From: an uncultured Collinsella sp.
GTDB taxonomy: Bacteria > Actinomycetota > Coriobacteriia > Coriobacteriales > Coriobacteriaceae
Direction of reading: 5' to 3'
Assembly (NCBI GenBank): GCA_958370785.1
Contig: CATXKN010000010.1
Location: 1 to 64,000 of the forward strand
Length of the DNA: 64,000 nucleotides
Under the pieces are notes generated by a model that saw nothing but the letters and a program-made list of their open reading frames with translations, did not search any database and was not told the DNA's origin. Of this stretch, positions 52,852 through 60,972 are shown piece after piece (within the stretch, counting starts at the first letter, position 1; each line of letters starts with the position of its first letter). The position numbers and the translations under genes were made by a program.

Positions 52852-53397
52852 CTAGGCGATCGCCTTTTTAAGGTTTCGCGTGACGCGCTGCTCGGCTGAA
52901 AGCACGGCGAGGCCAACGCGAGTTGTTACGCGTCGGCCACACAGGTCGAGCTCCAAATAAGCAGTGCTCTTGCGTCTGTTAATGGTTTTGATAAGGCCTT
53001 CGTGGCCCAGCAGTGGGCCTGCCGTCACTACGACCTGGTCGCCGTCCTTTAGGGCCTCGCTCGTGGGAACTACGCGGTCTCCCCTATGCGTAAAGCTGCC
53101 AATGAGCTGGGTCTCTTCTTTTGCCAGCGGCACAAACTGACCGTCCTGGGAAAGCACCCGGGCAAAGTCGTCCATGCGCAGCAGATACTGTTGCACGGTG
53201 CGAGGATCTGCCGTATCGCAGATAAGATATCCGGGAAAGAGCGGCTTGGTCGTATCGACCCATTCGCCGTGTACCTTAATCTCGGTTTGAAATTGGGGAT
53301 AAAAGAGCTCCTGTATGGCGCTAGCCGGCACCATGCGCTCGATGCGCTCGCGCATTACGTCTTCGCGACCGTTAATGACCTGGATCACATACCACAC
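52852..53397 (-). CDS. loaP: NusG paralogue LoaP, operon antiterminator
   Basis: A 181-residue NusG-family protein: NGN domain (WYVIQVINGREDVMRERIE, FYPQFQTEIKVHGEWVDT, LFPGYLI) and a C-terminal KOW (KDGDQVVVTAGPLLGHEGLI). It is first in a 16-kb polysaccharide operon, as expected for LoaP, which keeps RNA polymerase going over long cell-envelope and antibiotic operons. I chose GTG 53397 (GTG TGG) since AGGGGG stands about 8 nt upstream; a GTG at 53406 is too close to that site. A large hairpin upstream may be its target. Confidence 0.88.
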   Translation of the reverse strand: MWYVIQVINGREDVMRERIERMVPASAIQELFYPQFQTEIKVHGEWVDTTKPLFPGYLICDTADPRTVQQYLLRMDDFARVLSQDGQFVPLAKEETQLIGSFTHRGDRVVPTSEALKDGDQVVVTAGPLLGHEGLIKTINRRKSTAYLELDLCGRRVTTRVGLAVLSAEQRVTRNLKKAIA

Positions 53398-53420
53398 GAG
53401 CACCACCCCCTTGCTGTCTT

Positions 53421-53515
53421 ACGTGTGGCTCACGGGGTTTGGATATGGCTTCGCCAGGGCGCTTGTGCGCGAAGGCGCTCCATATTCAAACCCTGAGCCC
53501 AGTTAGACAAGCACG
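53421..53515 (-). promoter_or_regulatory. Long leader hairpin upstream of loaP
   Basis: A 14-bp outer stem (53435-53448 with 53480-53493, one mismatch or wobble) encloses an inner GCGC-TTGT-GCGC hairpin. Beyond two unpaired bases it continues as GGCTCA with TGAGCC (53427-53432 with 53494-53499). There is no T run. LoaP proteins recognise RNA hairpins in their leader, so this is a candidate site. Confidence 0.65.
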
Positions 53516-53599
53516 TGGCTCTGCCCCACCGTGAACGGTATGTATGTCGCAGCTCGTATGTAACCAATCGACTTAATGACGAAAGCACATACAGTTGGC

Positions 53600-53648
53600 T
53601 GCGTGCGAGTCAGTCTAGGGATGATTCAAACTGACTGACTCGCACGCA
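53600..53648. repeat. 15-bp inverted repeat in the operon leader
   Basis: TGCGTGCGAGTCAGT pairs perfectly with ACTGACTCGCACGCA across a 19-nt spacer. Pairing extends with gaps to CAG/CTG on the outside. No T run on either strand. Confidence 0.7.
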
Positions 53649-54105
53649 AACAGCTGAAGTGCTTGCTGCATTTTGCCATGTTAAATGTGCATAAAATATC
53701 TTGCAGAAATAAAAATGACCGCAAAACAATTCAATGCATTGCTGCATGACTACTCTATTGGAGCTCGTGGCTTTTCTGGCACCGCCGTTACGGCCGGATG
53801 CTGATCAACCCTGCGCTTTGCGGCTTGCTGGAGCCGTGAAGACAGTTGAACCCATGTAACGATATTTATCCTAGCACAGCAGGTCGCCCATACGTTTTGG
53901 GGTGTGTTGAGCAACATATTGTTTATTCGCCGTGGTTATGGGAGATATTGTACCGTCTTGCACGCATTGCCGCAGGTTTATGGGGGTGTGTGGGTTGGCG
54001 AGCACTGCCTGAGTTGTATTGCTGGCGGCGTGAATTGCTCAAACTATTATGTATGGCTAACAAACTTTGTACAAAACCGGGAAGGTAATTGCGCAACTTT
54101 TTGGG

Positions 54106-54138
54106 CTGTAGTTGTCGCAAATTTTGCGACAACTACAG
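54106..54138. repeat. 33-bp perfect palindrome
   Basis: A 16-bp arm, one centre base and the exact complement (CTGTAGTTGTCGCAAA, T, then its reverse complement). It may be a regulator site. A 13-base part, ATTTTGCGACAAC, recurs near 73-85. Confidence 0.7.
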
Positions 54139-54217
54139 CTGACGGCGAACTTGAACAGGAAAGCAACTTGCATATTTTGCAAAAATGCAGTTCAACCACT
54201 AAATATCGCATGCAAAT

Positions 54218-54243
54218 AAAAAAGGCCACTCGATTGAGTGGCC
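54218..54243 (-). terminator. Terminator of tRNA-Ala copy 3
   Basis: Minus-strand 8-bp stem (54224-54231 with 54236-54243, GATT-type loop) followed by six T. Confidence 0.85.
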
Positions 54244-54255
54244 TTGCATTCACAA

Positions 54256-54331
54256 TGGTGGAGACGAGGGGAATCGAACCCCTGACCTCTTGACTGCCAG
54301 TCAAGCGCTCTCCCAGCTGAGCTACGCCCCC
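54256..54331 (-). tRNA. tRNA-Ala (anticodon GGC), copy 3
   Basis: Same tRNA body as copy 2 at 20130. Here CCA is encoded, unlike in copies 1 and 2, and the flanks differ. Confidence 0.95.
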
Positions 54332-54344
54332 GTGACAGAGTTAT

Positions 54345-54373
54345 ACTATAGGGGAAGTTGGCGCGACGTGCAA
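54345..54373 (-). promoter_or_regulatory. Promoter of tRNA-Ala copy 3
   Basis: Minus strand: TTGCAC, 17-nt spacer, TATAGT, 13 nt before the tRNA. Confidence 0.8.
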
Positions 54374-54401
54374 GGACTTTTTTGGGTCAGACTCTAAATA
54401 C

Positions 54402-55043
54402 CTATTGATATAGGTAAGCGATAGCCGTGCCGGTGTGAACTTGGATCGTGGCTGTTGACCTGACGACGTTGCTAATGCCGGTGTCGGCCAACAGGTCCAG
54501 CGGGCTCCGATCTAGCTCCCACTCAAGACCGTGTTCACTTACCTTGGTGTTGGGGGCTATGGCGATGATGGAGAACGTCTTGCCCTCGGCACCTTCGATG
54601 GTCCACGACTCATCTGCGTGAAGGACGCGAGCGACCACTTTGTCTTCGGCGATCCAGATGGGAGCGTCCTCGTAGCCTGCGAGCAACCCCAGTACGGAAA
54701 GCGCCATATCCGGACGGCCACCGGTGGCGCAGGTCGCAACCACTTCGGCACCCGCCCAGCGACGGCGGACGGAATCGAGCGCCAACGCCAGATCGGTATA
54801 GTCCTTGTAGGGGTCGTGGCGCTCTACCTCAAAGGCTACGGCGGCATCAACCAGCGCGCGACCCGCATCGCTCACCGTATCAGCGTCACCAACATATACG
54901 TCGCAACCTAGTCCCGCGCCCAACAGCGCGTCGAGCCCGCGATCCACGGCGACAACGTGGTCGCACTCCCACGCCAGCTGACGCAGCAAATCCGCGCTCG
55001 CCACCACGGGCGAGCCGCAGACCACCAATACCTTACAAGCCAC
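54402..55043 (-). CDS. Thiamine diphosphokinase
   Basis: Transfers a diphosphate from ATP to thiamine to make the cofactor TPP. The 213 residues show VVAVDRGLDALLGAG, VGDADTVS, the DPYKDYTDLALAL catalytic segment, and CATGGRPDMALS. The C-terminal part is the beta-sandwich domain. The HAD phosphatase gene ends 9 nt upstream, so the two are probably co-transcribed. Confidence 0.88.
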   Translation of the reverse strand: MACKVLVVCGSPVVASADLLRQLAWECDHVVAVDRGLDALLGAGLGCDVYVGDADTVSDAGRALVDAAVAFEVERHDPYKDYTDLALALDSVRRRWAGAEVVATCATGGRPDMALSVLGLLAGYEDAPIWIAEDKVVARVLHADESWTIEGAEGKTFSIIAIAPNTKVSEHGLEWELDRSPLDLLADTGISNVVRSTATIQVHTGTAIAYLYQ

Positions 55044-55052
55044 AGCCCTCGC

Positions 55053-55742
55053 CTATCCCTCAAACGCAAGCACGCGGGCCAGATCCAGGTCCTCATAGCT
55101 ATCGATAAAGATGTCGCAGTTGTCGCGAACCTCGTCGCGCTTCATGCGGCCGTGCGGGTCATAGATGCCCACGCGCTTAAAGCCAGCGGTGCCAGAGCTC
55201 TTAAGGCCAAAGACGGCGTCCTCAAACACCCATGCACGCTCAAACTTGCGCCCGTGACGTTCCTCTAGACGGCGCAGCGCCAGCTCGTATACGTCGGGGA
55301 ACTGCTTGGAGCGCCCCGCCTCGCCCGTGGTGGTAATAAACTCCATGTAGGCATCGAGACCGGCGCCCGCAAGCGCAGACGTAACGAGCTCGGCCGGCGT
55401 GGACGTGGCAACGGACATGGCAATACCGGCCTCCTGCGCCTGCTCCAAAAACGTCAGCAGACCCTCACGGGGCGGCACCTTGGAGTAACCATCGATCAGA
55501 ATATTGCTCAGCTCGCGATACAGTTCCTCGCCATTTTCGCCAATGCCCCAGATGTCGTGGTAGGCCTGGCACTCATCCTCGAGCGACAAATGCTCAAACT
55601 GGGCAAAATCGTCGACCGTCACGTCAACTCCGTGGCGGTGCAATAACTCGGGCTGGGCATAGGCCCAAACGGGAGTGCTATTAACCAGCGTGCCGTCGCA
55701 ATCGAAAATAAAAGCAACACTTGGGGCAGCAATGTGGTCCAT
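55053..55742 (-). CDS. HAD-superfamily sugar-phosphatase/phosphomutase-like protein
   Basis: A 229-residue HAD enzyme of the beta-phosphoglucomutase type: FIFDCDGTLVNSTP (nucleophile Asp), ATSTPAELV, and VFEDAVFGLKSS. A helical cap lies between the first two motifs. The substrate is not clear. ATG 55742 has AAAGG at 7 nt; an upstream in-frame start has none. It is divergent from glgB, with shared operator-like sites between them. Confidence 0.8.
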   Translation of the reverse strand: MDHIAAPSVAFIFDCDGTLVNSTPVWAYAQPELLHRHGVDVTVDDFAQFEHLSLEDECQAYHDIWGIGENGEELYRELSNILIDGYSKVPPREGLLTFLEQAQEAGIAMSVATSTPAELVTSALAGAGLDAYMEFITTTGEAGRSKQFPDVYELALRRLEERHGRKFERAWVFEDAVFGLKSSGTAGFKRVGIYDPHGRMKRDEVRDNCDIFIDSYEDLDLARVLAFEG

Positions 55743-55777
55743 AAAAGAGCCTTTCGATGTCAAAGGGTAAACAACCT

Positions 55778-55852
55778 GCTAAAAACGTTTTACCAAACGT
55801 CAACCTAACAATCTAGAAACGCTAATTGGTAAAACTGTCAAGAGTTTTACCA
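55778..55852. promoter_or_regulatory. LacI-type operator pair between the HAD gene and glgB
   Basis: TGGTAAAAC (55827-55835) and GTTTTACCA (55844-55852) form an inverted repeat with 8 nt between, and another site at 55778-55795 (ends in CGTTTTACCA) resembles the compact LacI-type form. Regulation by a sugar-sensing LacI-type repressor is inferred; no such gene is in the window. Confidence 0.55.
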
Positions 55853-56088
55853 CGGCAATTCTGCAAGTGGTATAAACATGGCGCTTACCGATTAAACGCC
55901 CCCGCAAATCCTCTTTCGTTCATAAAAGTAACGTACAGGTGTTATCGTAGTTTCTGCCGAAAGTTCCACCGAGCACGCGAGGTGGAACGAATCATAGAAC
56001 TATCGCCGTCCCTTCGATTCGTGCAGCCTTGGACCTTTCGCATCTAGTCACCAAGGCAACACGCTGCCGCGTCATGATGGGATCAAAC

Positions 56089-58344
56089 GTGAGCGATACA
56101 AAGCTAAAGCCAGCAACCAAAAAGCCTGCTACCCGTAAAGCCGCCCCGCACGCGCCGGAGCTCACCAAGGACGATGTCTATCTGTTTGGCATCGGTACGT
56201 GGGAGCGCAGCTGGGAAAAGATGGGCGCGCACCCCGACACGCAGAACCGTACGCGCGGCTGGCGTTTTTGCGTTTGGGCGCCCGACGTAAAGAGCGTTCA
56301 CGTCATTGGCGAATTTAACGACTGGGACGAGCAAGCCAACCCGCTGGTACCCATGCATACGAGCGCTATTTGGGAAGGCTTTATTCCTGGCGCCGAGCAG
56401 GGCCAGCTCTATAAGTATCTCATCGAGACCAACGAGGGTGAAAAGCTCTACAAGGCCGATCCGTACGCCTTTAAGGCCGAGTGCCCTCCGGGTACCGCGA
56501 GCGTGCTGTGGACGCTCGATGGCTACAAGTGGAACGACGCCGCATGGCTCAAGCGCCGCGCCAGCCATAACCACATGTCGCAGCCCCTTAACATCTACGA
56601 GGTGCATATTGGCTCGTGGAAGCGCCACGGTGACGCGCCGCAGGGCGAGCCCGACGAGTACGGCAACTACCCCGGCCCCATGGATCCCTTCCCCGCGCAG
56701 CGCGGCGAGTTTTACACCTACGACGACCTGTCGGTGGAGCTCGTGGACTACGTGCGTGACATGGGCTACACGCATATCGAGGTCATGCCGCTTATGGAGC
56801 ATCCCTTCGATGGCTCCTGGGGCTACCAAACGACCGGCTACTACGCCGCCACGTCGCGCTACGGCAACCCCCAGCAGCTCATGCACTTTATCGATGCGTG
56901 CCACGAGGCGGGCATCGGCGTGATCATGGACTGGGTTCCCGGCGGTTTTTGCGCCGACTCCCACGGCCTTGCCACCTTTAACGGCCATATGCTGTTTGAG
57001 CACGAGATTCACCCCAACTGGGGCACGCACAAGTTTGACTTCGCCCGCGGCGAGGTCCGCTCCTTCCTGGTTTCCAACGTGCTGTACTGGCTCGAGAACT
57101 TCCACGTGGACGGTATTCGCATGGACGGCGTGTCCAGCATGCTGTACCTCAATTTTGGCATCGACGATCCCGGCCAAAAGAAGTTCAACAAGTACGGTAC
57201 CGAGGAGGACCTGGACGCCAGCGCGTTTATTCGTCAGGTCAACTGCGCTGTAGAGGCGCACTACCCCGACGTGATGATGATGGCCGAGGAGTCCACCGCT
57301 TGGCCGCTCGTGACCTATCCGCCGCAGGACGGCGGCCTGGGCTTCCACTACAAGTGGGACATGGGCTGGATGAACGATACCCTGCACTACATGCAGACCG
57401 ATTTTCCGTGGCGCCCCGGCAACCACGGGCTGCTCACGTTCTCCATCATGTATGCCTTTACCGAGAACTTTATCTGCCCGCTGAGCCACGACGAAGTCGT
57501 GCACGGCAAGTGCTCGCTCATCGGCCGCATGCCGGGCGACTGGTGGCGCCAGTTTGCCGGCCTGCGCACACTCGCCTTCTACCAGATGACGCACCCCGGT
57601 GCCAAGCTCAACTTTATGGGAAACGAGATCGGCCAGTTTATTGAGTGGCGCTACTACGAGTCCATCCAGTGGTTCCTGACCGAGGAGTACGAGACCCACC
57701 GTCATCATCAGGCGTTCATCAAGGCGCTCAACCACCTGTACACCGCCGAGCCCGCCCTGTACGAGCGCGGCTACACCGACGACGGCTTTACCTGGATCGA
57801 TGCGGACAACTCCAAGCAGTCCATCGTGAGCTTTGTGCGCCAGGGCGAGGATGTCGTTGACGACCTGGTGATCCTGATCAACTTTGACCCGGCGAGCTAC
57901 GAGAGCTTCCGTGTGGGCGTGCCGCGCGAGGGTGACTGGGAGGTCATCTTCGATTCCGACCGTCCCGAGTTTGGCGGCAGCGGATATGCCGGCGAGGAGC
58001 CCTACACCTGCTCGAGCGAGCCCTATCCCTGGAACGGGCAGATGGACTCCATCGAGATCAAGGTGCCCGGCCTGGCTGGCGTGGTGCTTAAGCGCCGCGG
58101 TCCCAGCAGCTATAAGCCGCCCGTGGTCGAGGAGCCCAAGAAGGCGACGCGTAAGCGCACGTCCTCGGTAAAGCCCAAGCCCGCGGCTGCTAAGAAGGCT
58201 CCGGCCAAGGCGAAGGCTACGACGGCCAAGGCCAAGGCTGCCGCAAAGCCCGCCGCTAAGGCCGCAGCCAAGAAGTCGGCTGCCAAAAAGGGCGCTACCA
58301 AGGCAAAGTCTGCTCCTGTTAAGCCATCTGCCAACGATGCGTAA
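56089..58344 (+). CDS. glgB: 1,4-alpha-glucan branching enzyme with basic Lys/Ala tail
   Basis: Makes alpha-1,6 branches in glycogen. After a basic N-terminus (LKPATKKPATRKAA) comes the E-set domain (FCVWAPDVKSVHVIGEFNDW), then a GH13 barrel: YTHIEVMPLMEHPFDGSWGY, DGIRMDGVSSML (nucleophile Asp), MMAEEST (acid Glu), PLSHDEVVHGK. The all-beta end is normal. It then carries ~65 extra residues of Lys/Ala/Pro repeats (AAKKAPAKAKATTAKAKAAA), like a histone H1 tail. Start: GTG 56089 follows GGGA at 6 nt; ATG 56074 and 56077 are alternatives. The glgP gene follows after 94 nt. Confidence 0.93.
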   Translation: MSDTKLKPATKKPATRKAAPHAPELTKDDVYLFGIGTWERSWEKMGAHPDTQNRTRGWRFCVWAPDVKSVHVIGEFNDWDEQANPLVPMHTSAIWEGFIPGAEQGQLYKYLIETNEGEKLYKADPYAFKAECPPGTASVLWTLDGYKWNDAAWLKRRASHNHMSQPLNIYEVHIGSWKRHGDAPQGEPDEYGNYPGPMDPFPAQRGEFYTYDDLSVELVDYVRDMGYTHIEVMPLMEHPFDGSWGYQTTGYYAATSRYGNPQQLMHFIDACHEAGIGVIMDWVPGGFCADSHGLATFNGHMLFEHEIHPNWGTHKFDFARGEVRSFLVSNVLYWLENFHVDGIRMDGVSSMLYLNFGIDDPGQKKFNKYGTEEDLDASAFIRQVNCAVEAHYPDVMMMAEESTAWPLVTYPPQDGGLGFHYKWDMGWMNDTLHYMQTDFPWRPGNHGLLTFSIMYAFTENFICPLSHDEVVHGKCSLIGRMPGDWWRQFAGLRTLAFYQMTHPGAKLNFMGNEIGQFIEWRYYESIQWFLTEEYETHRHHQAFIKALNHLYTAEPALYERGYTDDGFTWIDADNSKQSIVSFVRQGEDVVDDLVILINFDPASYESFRVGVPREGDWEVIFDSDRPEFGGSGYAGEEPYTCSSEPYPWNGQMDSIEIKVPGLAGVVLKRRGPSSYKPPVVEEPKKATRKRTSSVKPKPAAAKKAPAKAKATTAKAKAAAKPAAKAAAKKSAAKKGATKAKSAPVKPSANDA

Positions 58345-58438
58345 CAAAAGCGTTACAGCTGTAATTACCCGCCCCGCGGGGGCGTAGGATACAAGTCATA
58401 ACCGTTCCGGGAGAAACATCCCCGGGGGAAAGGAACGT

Positions 58439-60865
58439 ATGAATAAGATCTTCGACAACAAGCAGGAGTTTACCGAGCTCTATCGCGATGCCGTCATGAG
58501 CATTAGCGGCAAGAGTGTCGAGGCTGCCAGCGACCTGGACCGCTTTAACGCCCTGGCCAAGCTCGTGGCCGAGAAGGCACGCACCGTTGCCACCAAGAGC
58601 GACGCCCGCGTGACCGCCGAGGGCAAGAAGCGCGTGTACTACTTCTCGATCGAGTTTTTGATCGGCCGCCTGCTCGACAACTACCTGCTCAACTTTGGCG
58701 TGCGCGACATGGTCGCCGAGGCGCTCGACGACATGGGCTTTGATCTGTCCGTCATCGAGAACCAGGAGCCCGATCCGGCGCTGGGCAACGGTGGCCTGGG
58801 CCGTCTGGCCGCGTGCTTCCTGGATTCCATGGCAGCCGAGGGCATCGCCGGCTACGGCAACGGTATGCGCTACCGCTACGGCCTGTTTAAGCAGGAGATC
58901 GTCAACGGCAGCCAGGTCGAGGCCACCGACGAGTGGCTCACCCACGGCTATCCCTGGGAGGTCCGTCGTCAGGACAAGGCCGTGACCATTAAGTTTGGTG
59001 GCCACGTCGAGGGCTTTGAGGAGAACGGCCGCACGTTCTACCGCACGGTGGACACGCAGGACATCCTGGCCGTCCCCTACGACATCCCCGTGGTGGGCTA
59101 TGCCGGCGAGACCGTCAACAAGCTGCGCGTATGGGCTGCCGAGCCGGTCGAGGAGCACTTTGACCTGGAGGCCTTTAACCGCGGCGACTACGCCCTAGCC
59201 GATGCCGAGCGCGCCGAGGCCGAGGCTATCAGCGCCATCCTCTACCCCAACGACGCCGGCGAGCACGGCCGTCTGCTGCGCCTGAAGCAGGAGTACCTGT
59301 TTGTCTCGGCCGGCATCTACAGTCTGCTCGACACCTTTGAGAAGGAGCACGGCGAGAACTGGGAGCTGCTGCCGCAGTTTGTGGCCATCCACACCAACGA
59401 CACGCACCCCGCCATGTGCGGCCCCGAGCTCATGCGCATCCTCATCGACGAGAAGAAGCTCGAGTGGGATGACGCCTGGAACATCGTGACGCAGGTCGTG
59501 AGCTACACCAACCACACCATCCTGCCCGAGGCTCTGGAGAAGTGGCCCATCGGCACGTTCTCCAAGCTGCTCCCCCGCGTGTACCAGATCATCGACGAGA
59601 TCAGCCGTCGTTGGCACGAGTCGTTCGACACCACGCAGGAGGGCTGGCAGGAGCGTCTGCGCCAGACCGCCATCCTGTGGGACGGCGAGATTCGCATGGC
59701 CAACCTGTCTGTGATCTGCAGCCACAGCGTCAACGGCGTGGCAAAGATCCACTCCGACATCATCAAGAACATCGTGCTCAAGGACTTCTATGCCCTGACG
59801 CCCGAGAAGTTCAACAACAAGACCAACGGCATCTCGCACCGTCGCTTCTTTGCCGAGGCCAACCCCACCTATGCCAAGCTCGTGACCGAGGCCATTGGCG
59901 ACGGCTGGCTCAAAGACGCCTTTGAGCTGGAGAAACTCAAGGATTTCCAGAACGACACCGAGTTCCTGAAGGCCGTGGGTGCCTCCAAGCGCGCCAACAA
60001 GGAGCTCCTGGCCGCCTACGTTAAGGCCGAGACCGGTCTGGTTATCGACCCCAACACCGTCTTCGATGTTCAGGTAAAGCGCTTCCACGCCTACAAGCGC
60101 CAGCTCATGAACATCATGAAGGTGATGGACATCTACAACCGTCGCATCGCCAATCCCAACTTCCACGTGACGCCGACGACCTTCATCTTTAGCGGCAAGG
60201 CTGCCTCGAGCTACACCTTTGCCAAGGAGACCATCCGCCTGATCAACTCGGTGGCCGAGGCCATCAATAACGACCCACGCGTCAACGAGGTCATGAAGGT
60301 CTGCTTTATCCCCAACTTCCGCGTGAGTAACGCCCAGCTCATCTACCCCGCCGCCGAGATCTCGGAGCAGATCTCCACGGCCGGCAAGGAGGCCTCGGGC
60401 ACGTCCAACATGAAGCTCATGATGAACGGCGCCATTACGCTGGGCACCCTCGACGGCGCCAACATCGAGATCGCCGACCTGGCCGGCCGCGAGAACGAGG
60501 CCATCTTTGGCCTGACCGCTCCCGAGGTCGAGCAGCTCTGGGCATCGAACAGCTACTTTGCGTGGAATACGCTCAACAACGATCGCGACCGTCTGGGCCG
60601 CGTGATGGACGAGCTCAAGGACAACACCTTTGCGGGTCTTTCGGGCAACTTTGAGAGCATCTACAACGAGCTCATGAACAACAACGACCCCGACCTGGTC
60701 ATGGCAGACTTCCGTAGCTACGTGGATGCGTGGGAGAAGCTCACGGGCAGCTACGGCGACCAGGAGACCTGGAACCGCAAGGCCCTGCTCAACACCGCCT
60801 CGAGCGGCTGGTTCTCGAGCGACCGCACCATTCGCGAGTACCGCGACGAGATCTGGCACGCGTAA
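58439..60865 (+). CDS. glgP: Glycogen phosphorylase
   Basis: Releases glucose 1-phosphate from alpha-1,4-glucan ends, with PLP as cofactor. The 808 residues contain VYYFSIEFLIGRLLDNYLLN, the QEPDPALGNGGLGRLAACFLDS segment, IHTNDTHPA, and EASGTSNMKLMMNGAITLGT with the PLP-binding lysine region. ATG 58439 follows GGGGGAAAGGAAC. Length is normal. Confidence 0.96.
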   Translation: MNKIFDNKQEFTELYRDAVMSISGKSVEAASDLDRFNALAKLVAEKARTVATKSDARVTAEGKKRVYYFSIEFLIGRLLDNYLLNFGVRDMVAEALDDMGFDLSVIENQEPDPALGNGGLGRLAACFLDSMAAEGIAGYGNGMRYRYGLFKQEIVNGSQVEATDEWLTHGYPWEVRRQDKAVTIKFGGHVEGFEENGRTFYRTVDTQDILAVPYDIPVVGYAGETVNKLRVWAAEPVEEHFDLEAFNRGDYALADAERAEAEAISAILYPNDAGEHGRLLRLKQEYLFVSAGIYSLLDTFEKEHGENWELLPQFVAIHTNDTHPAMCGPELMRILIDEKKLEWDDAWNIVTQVVSYTNHTILPEALEKWPIGTFSKLLPRVYQIIDEISRRWHESFDTTQEGWQERLRQTAILWDGEIRMANLSVICSHSVNGVAKIHSDIIKNIVLKDFYALTPEKFNNKTNGISHRRFFAEANPTYAKLVTEAIGDGWLKDAFELEKLKDFQNDTEFLKAVGASKRANKELLAAYVKAETGLVIDPNTVFDVQVKRFHAYKRQLMNIMKVMDIYNRRIANPNFHVTPTTFIFSGKAASSYTFAKETIRLINSVAEAINNDPRVNEVMKVCFIPNFRVSNAQLIYPAAEISEQISTAGKEASGTSNMKLMMNGAITLGTLDGANIEIADLAGRENEAIFGLTAPEVEQLWASNSYFAWNTLNNDRDRLGRVMDELKDNTFAGLSGNFESIYNELMNNNDPDLVMADFRSYVDAWEKLTGSYGDQETWNRKALLNTASSGWFSSDRTIREYRDEIWHA

Positions 60866-60901
60866 AGGCCGCGAGCTCCCCTATGCCAGCACGGCATTAC
60901 T

Positions 60902-60932
60902 CGACGGGCGTGACGTTGCGCCGCGCCCGTCG
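60902..60932 (+). promoter_or_regulatory. Intercistronic hairpin between glgP and glgC
   Basis: 9-bp stem CGACGGGCG with CGCCCGTCG (60902-60910 with 60924-60932). No T run, so it may act as an mRNA processing or stabilising stem and not as a terminator. Confidence 0.45.
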
Positions 60933-60972
60933 CTAATGGGTTTAGGAACATCGATGACAGAAGGAGAAATCG

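Larger units (their letters stand above)
53516..54217. other. Leader/upstream region of the polysaccharide operon
   Basis: About 700 bp without a supported gene. It holds a 15-bp inverted repeat (53600-53614 with 53634-53648), an AT-rich tract 53690-53760 that is likely to include the operon promoter, and a 33-bp perfect palindrome (54106-54138). Short frames here lack binding sites and known motifs. Confidence 0.5.

Noticed and set aside
53846..54088. Small plus-strand gene in the polysaccharide operon leader
   Set aside because: No ribosome binding site, no recognisable motif, and it overlaps likely regulatory DNA.
56104..58347. A 747-codon minus-strand frame opposite glgB
   Set aside because: Mirror of the glgB codons; no domain signature and no ribosome binding site.
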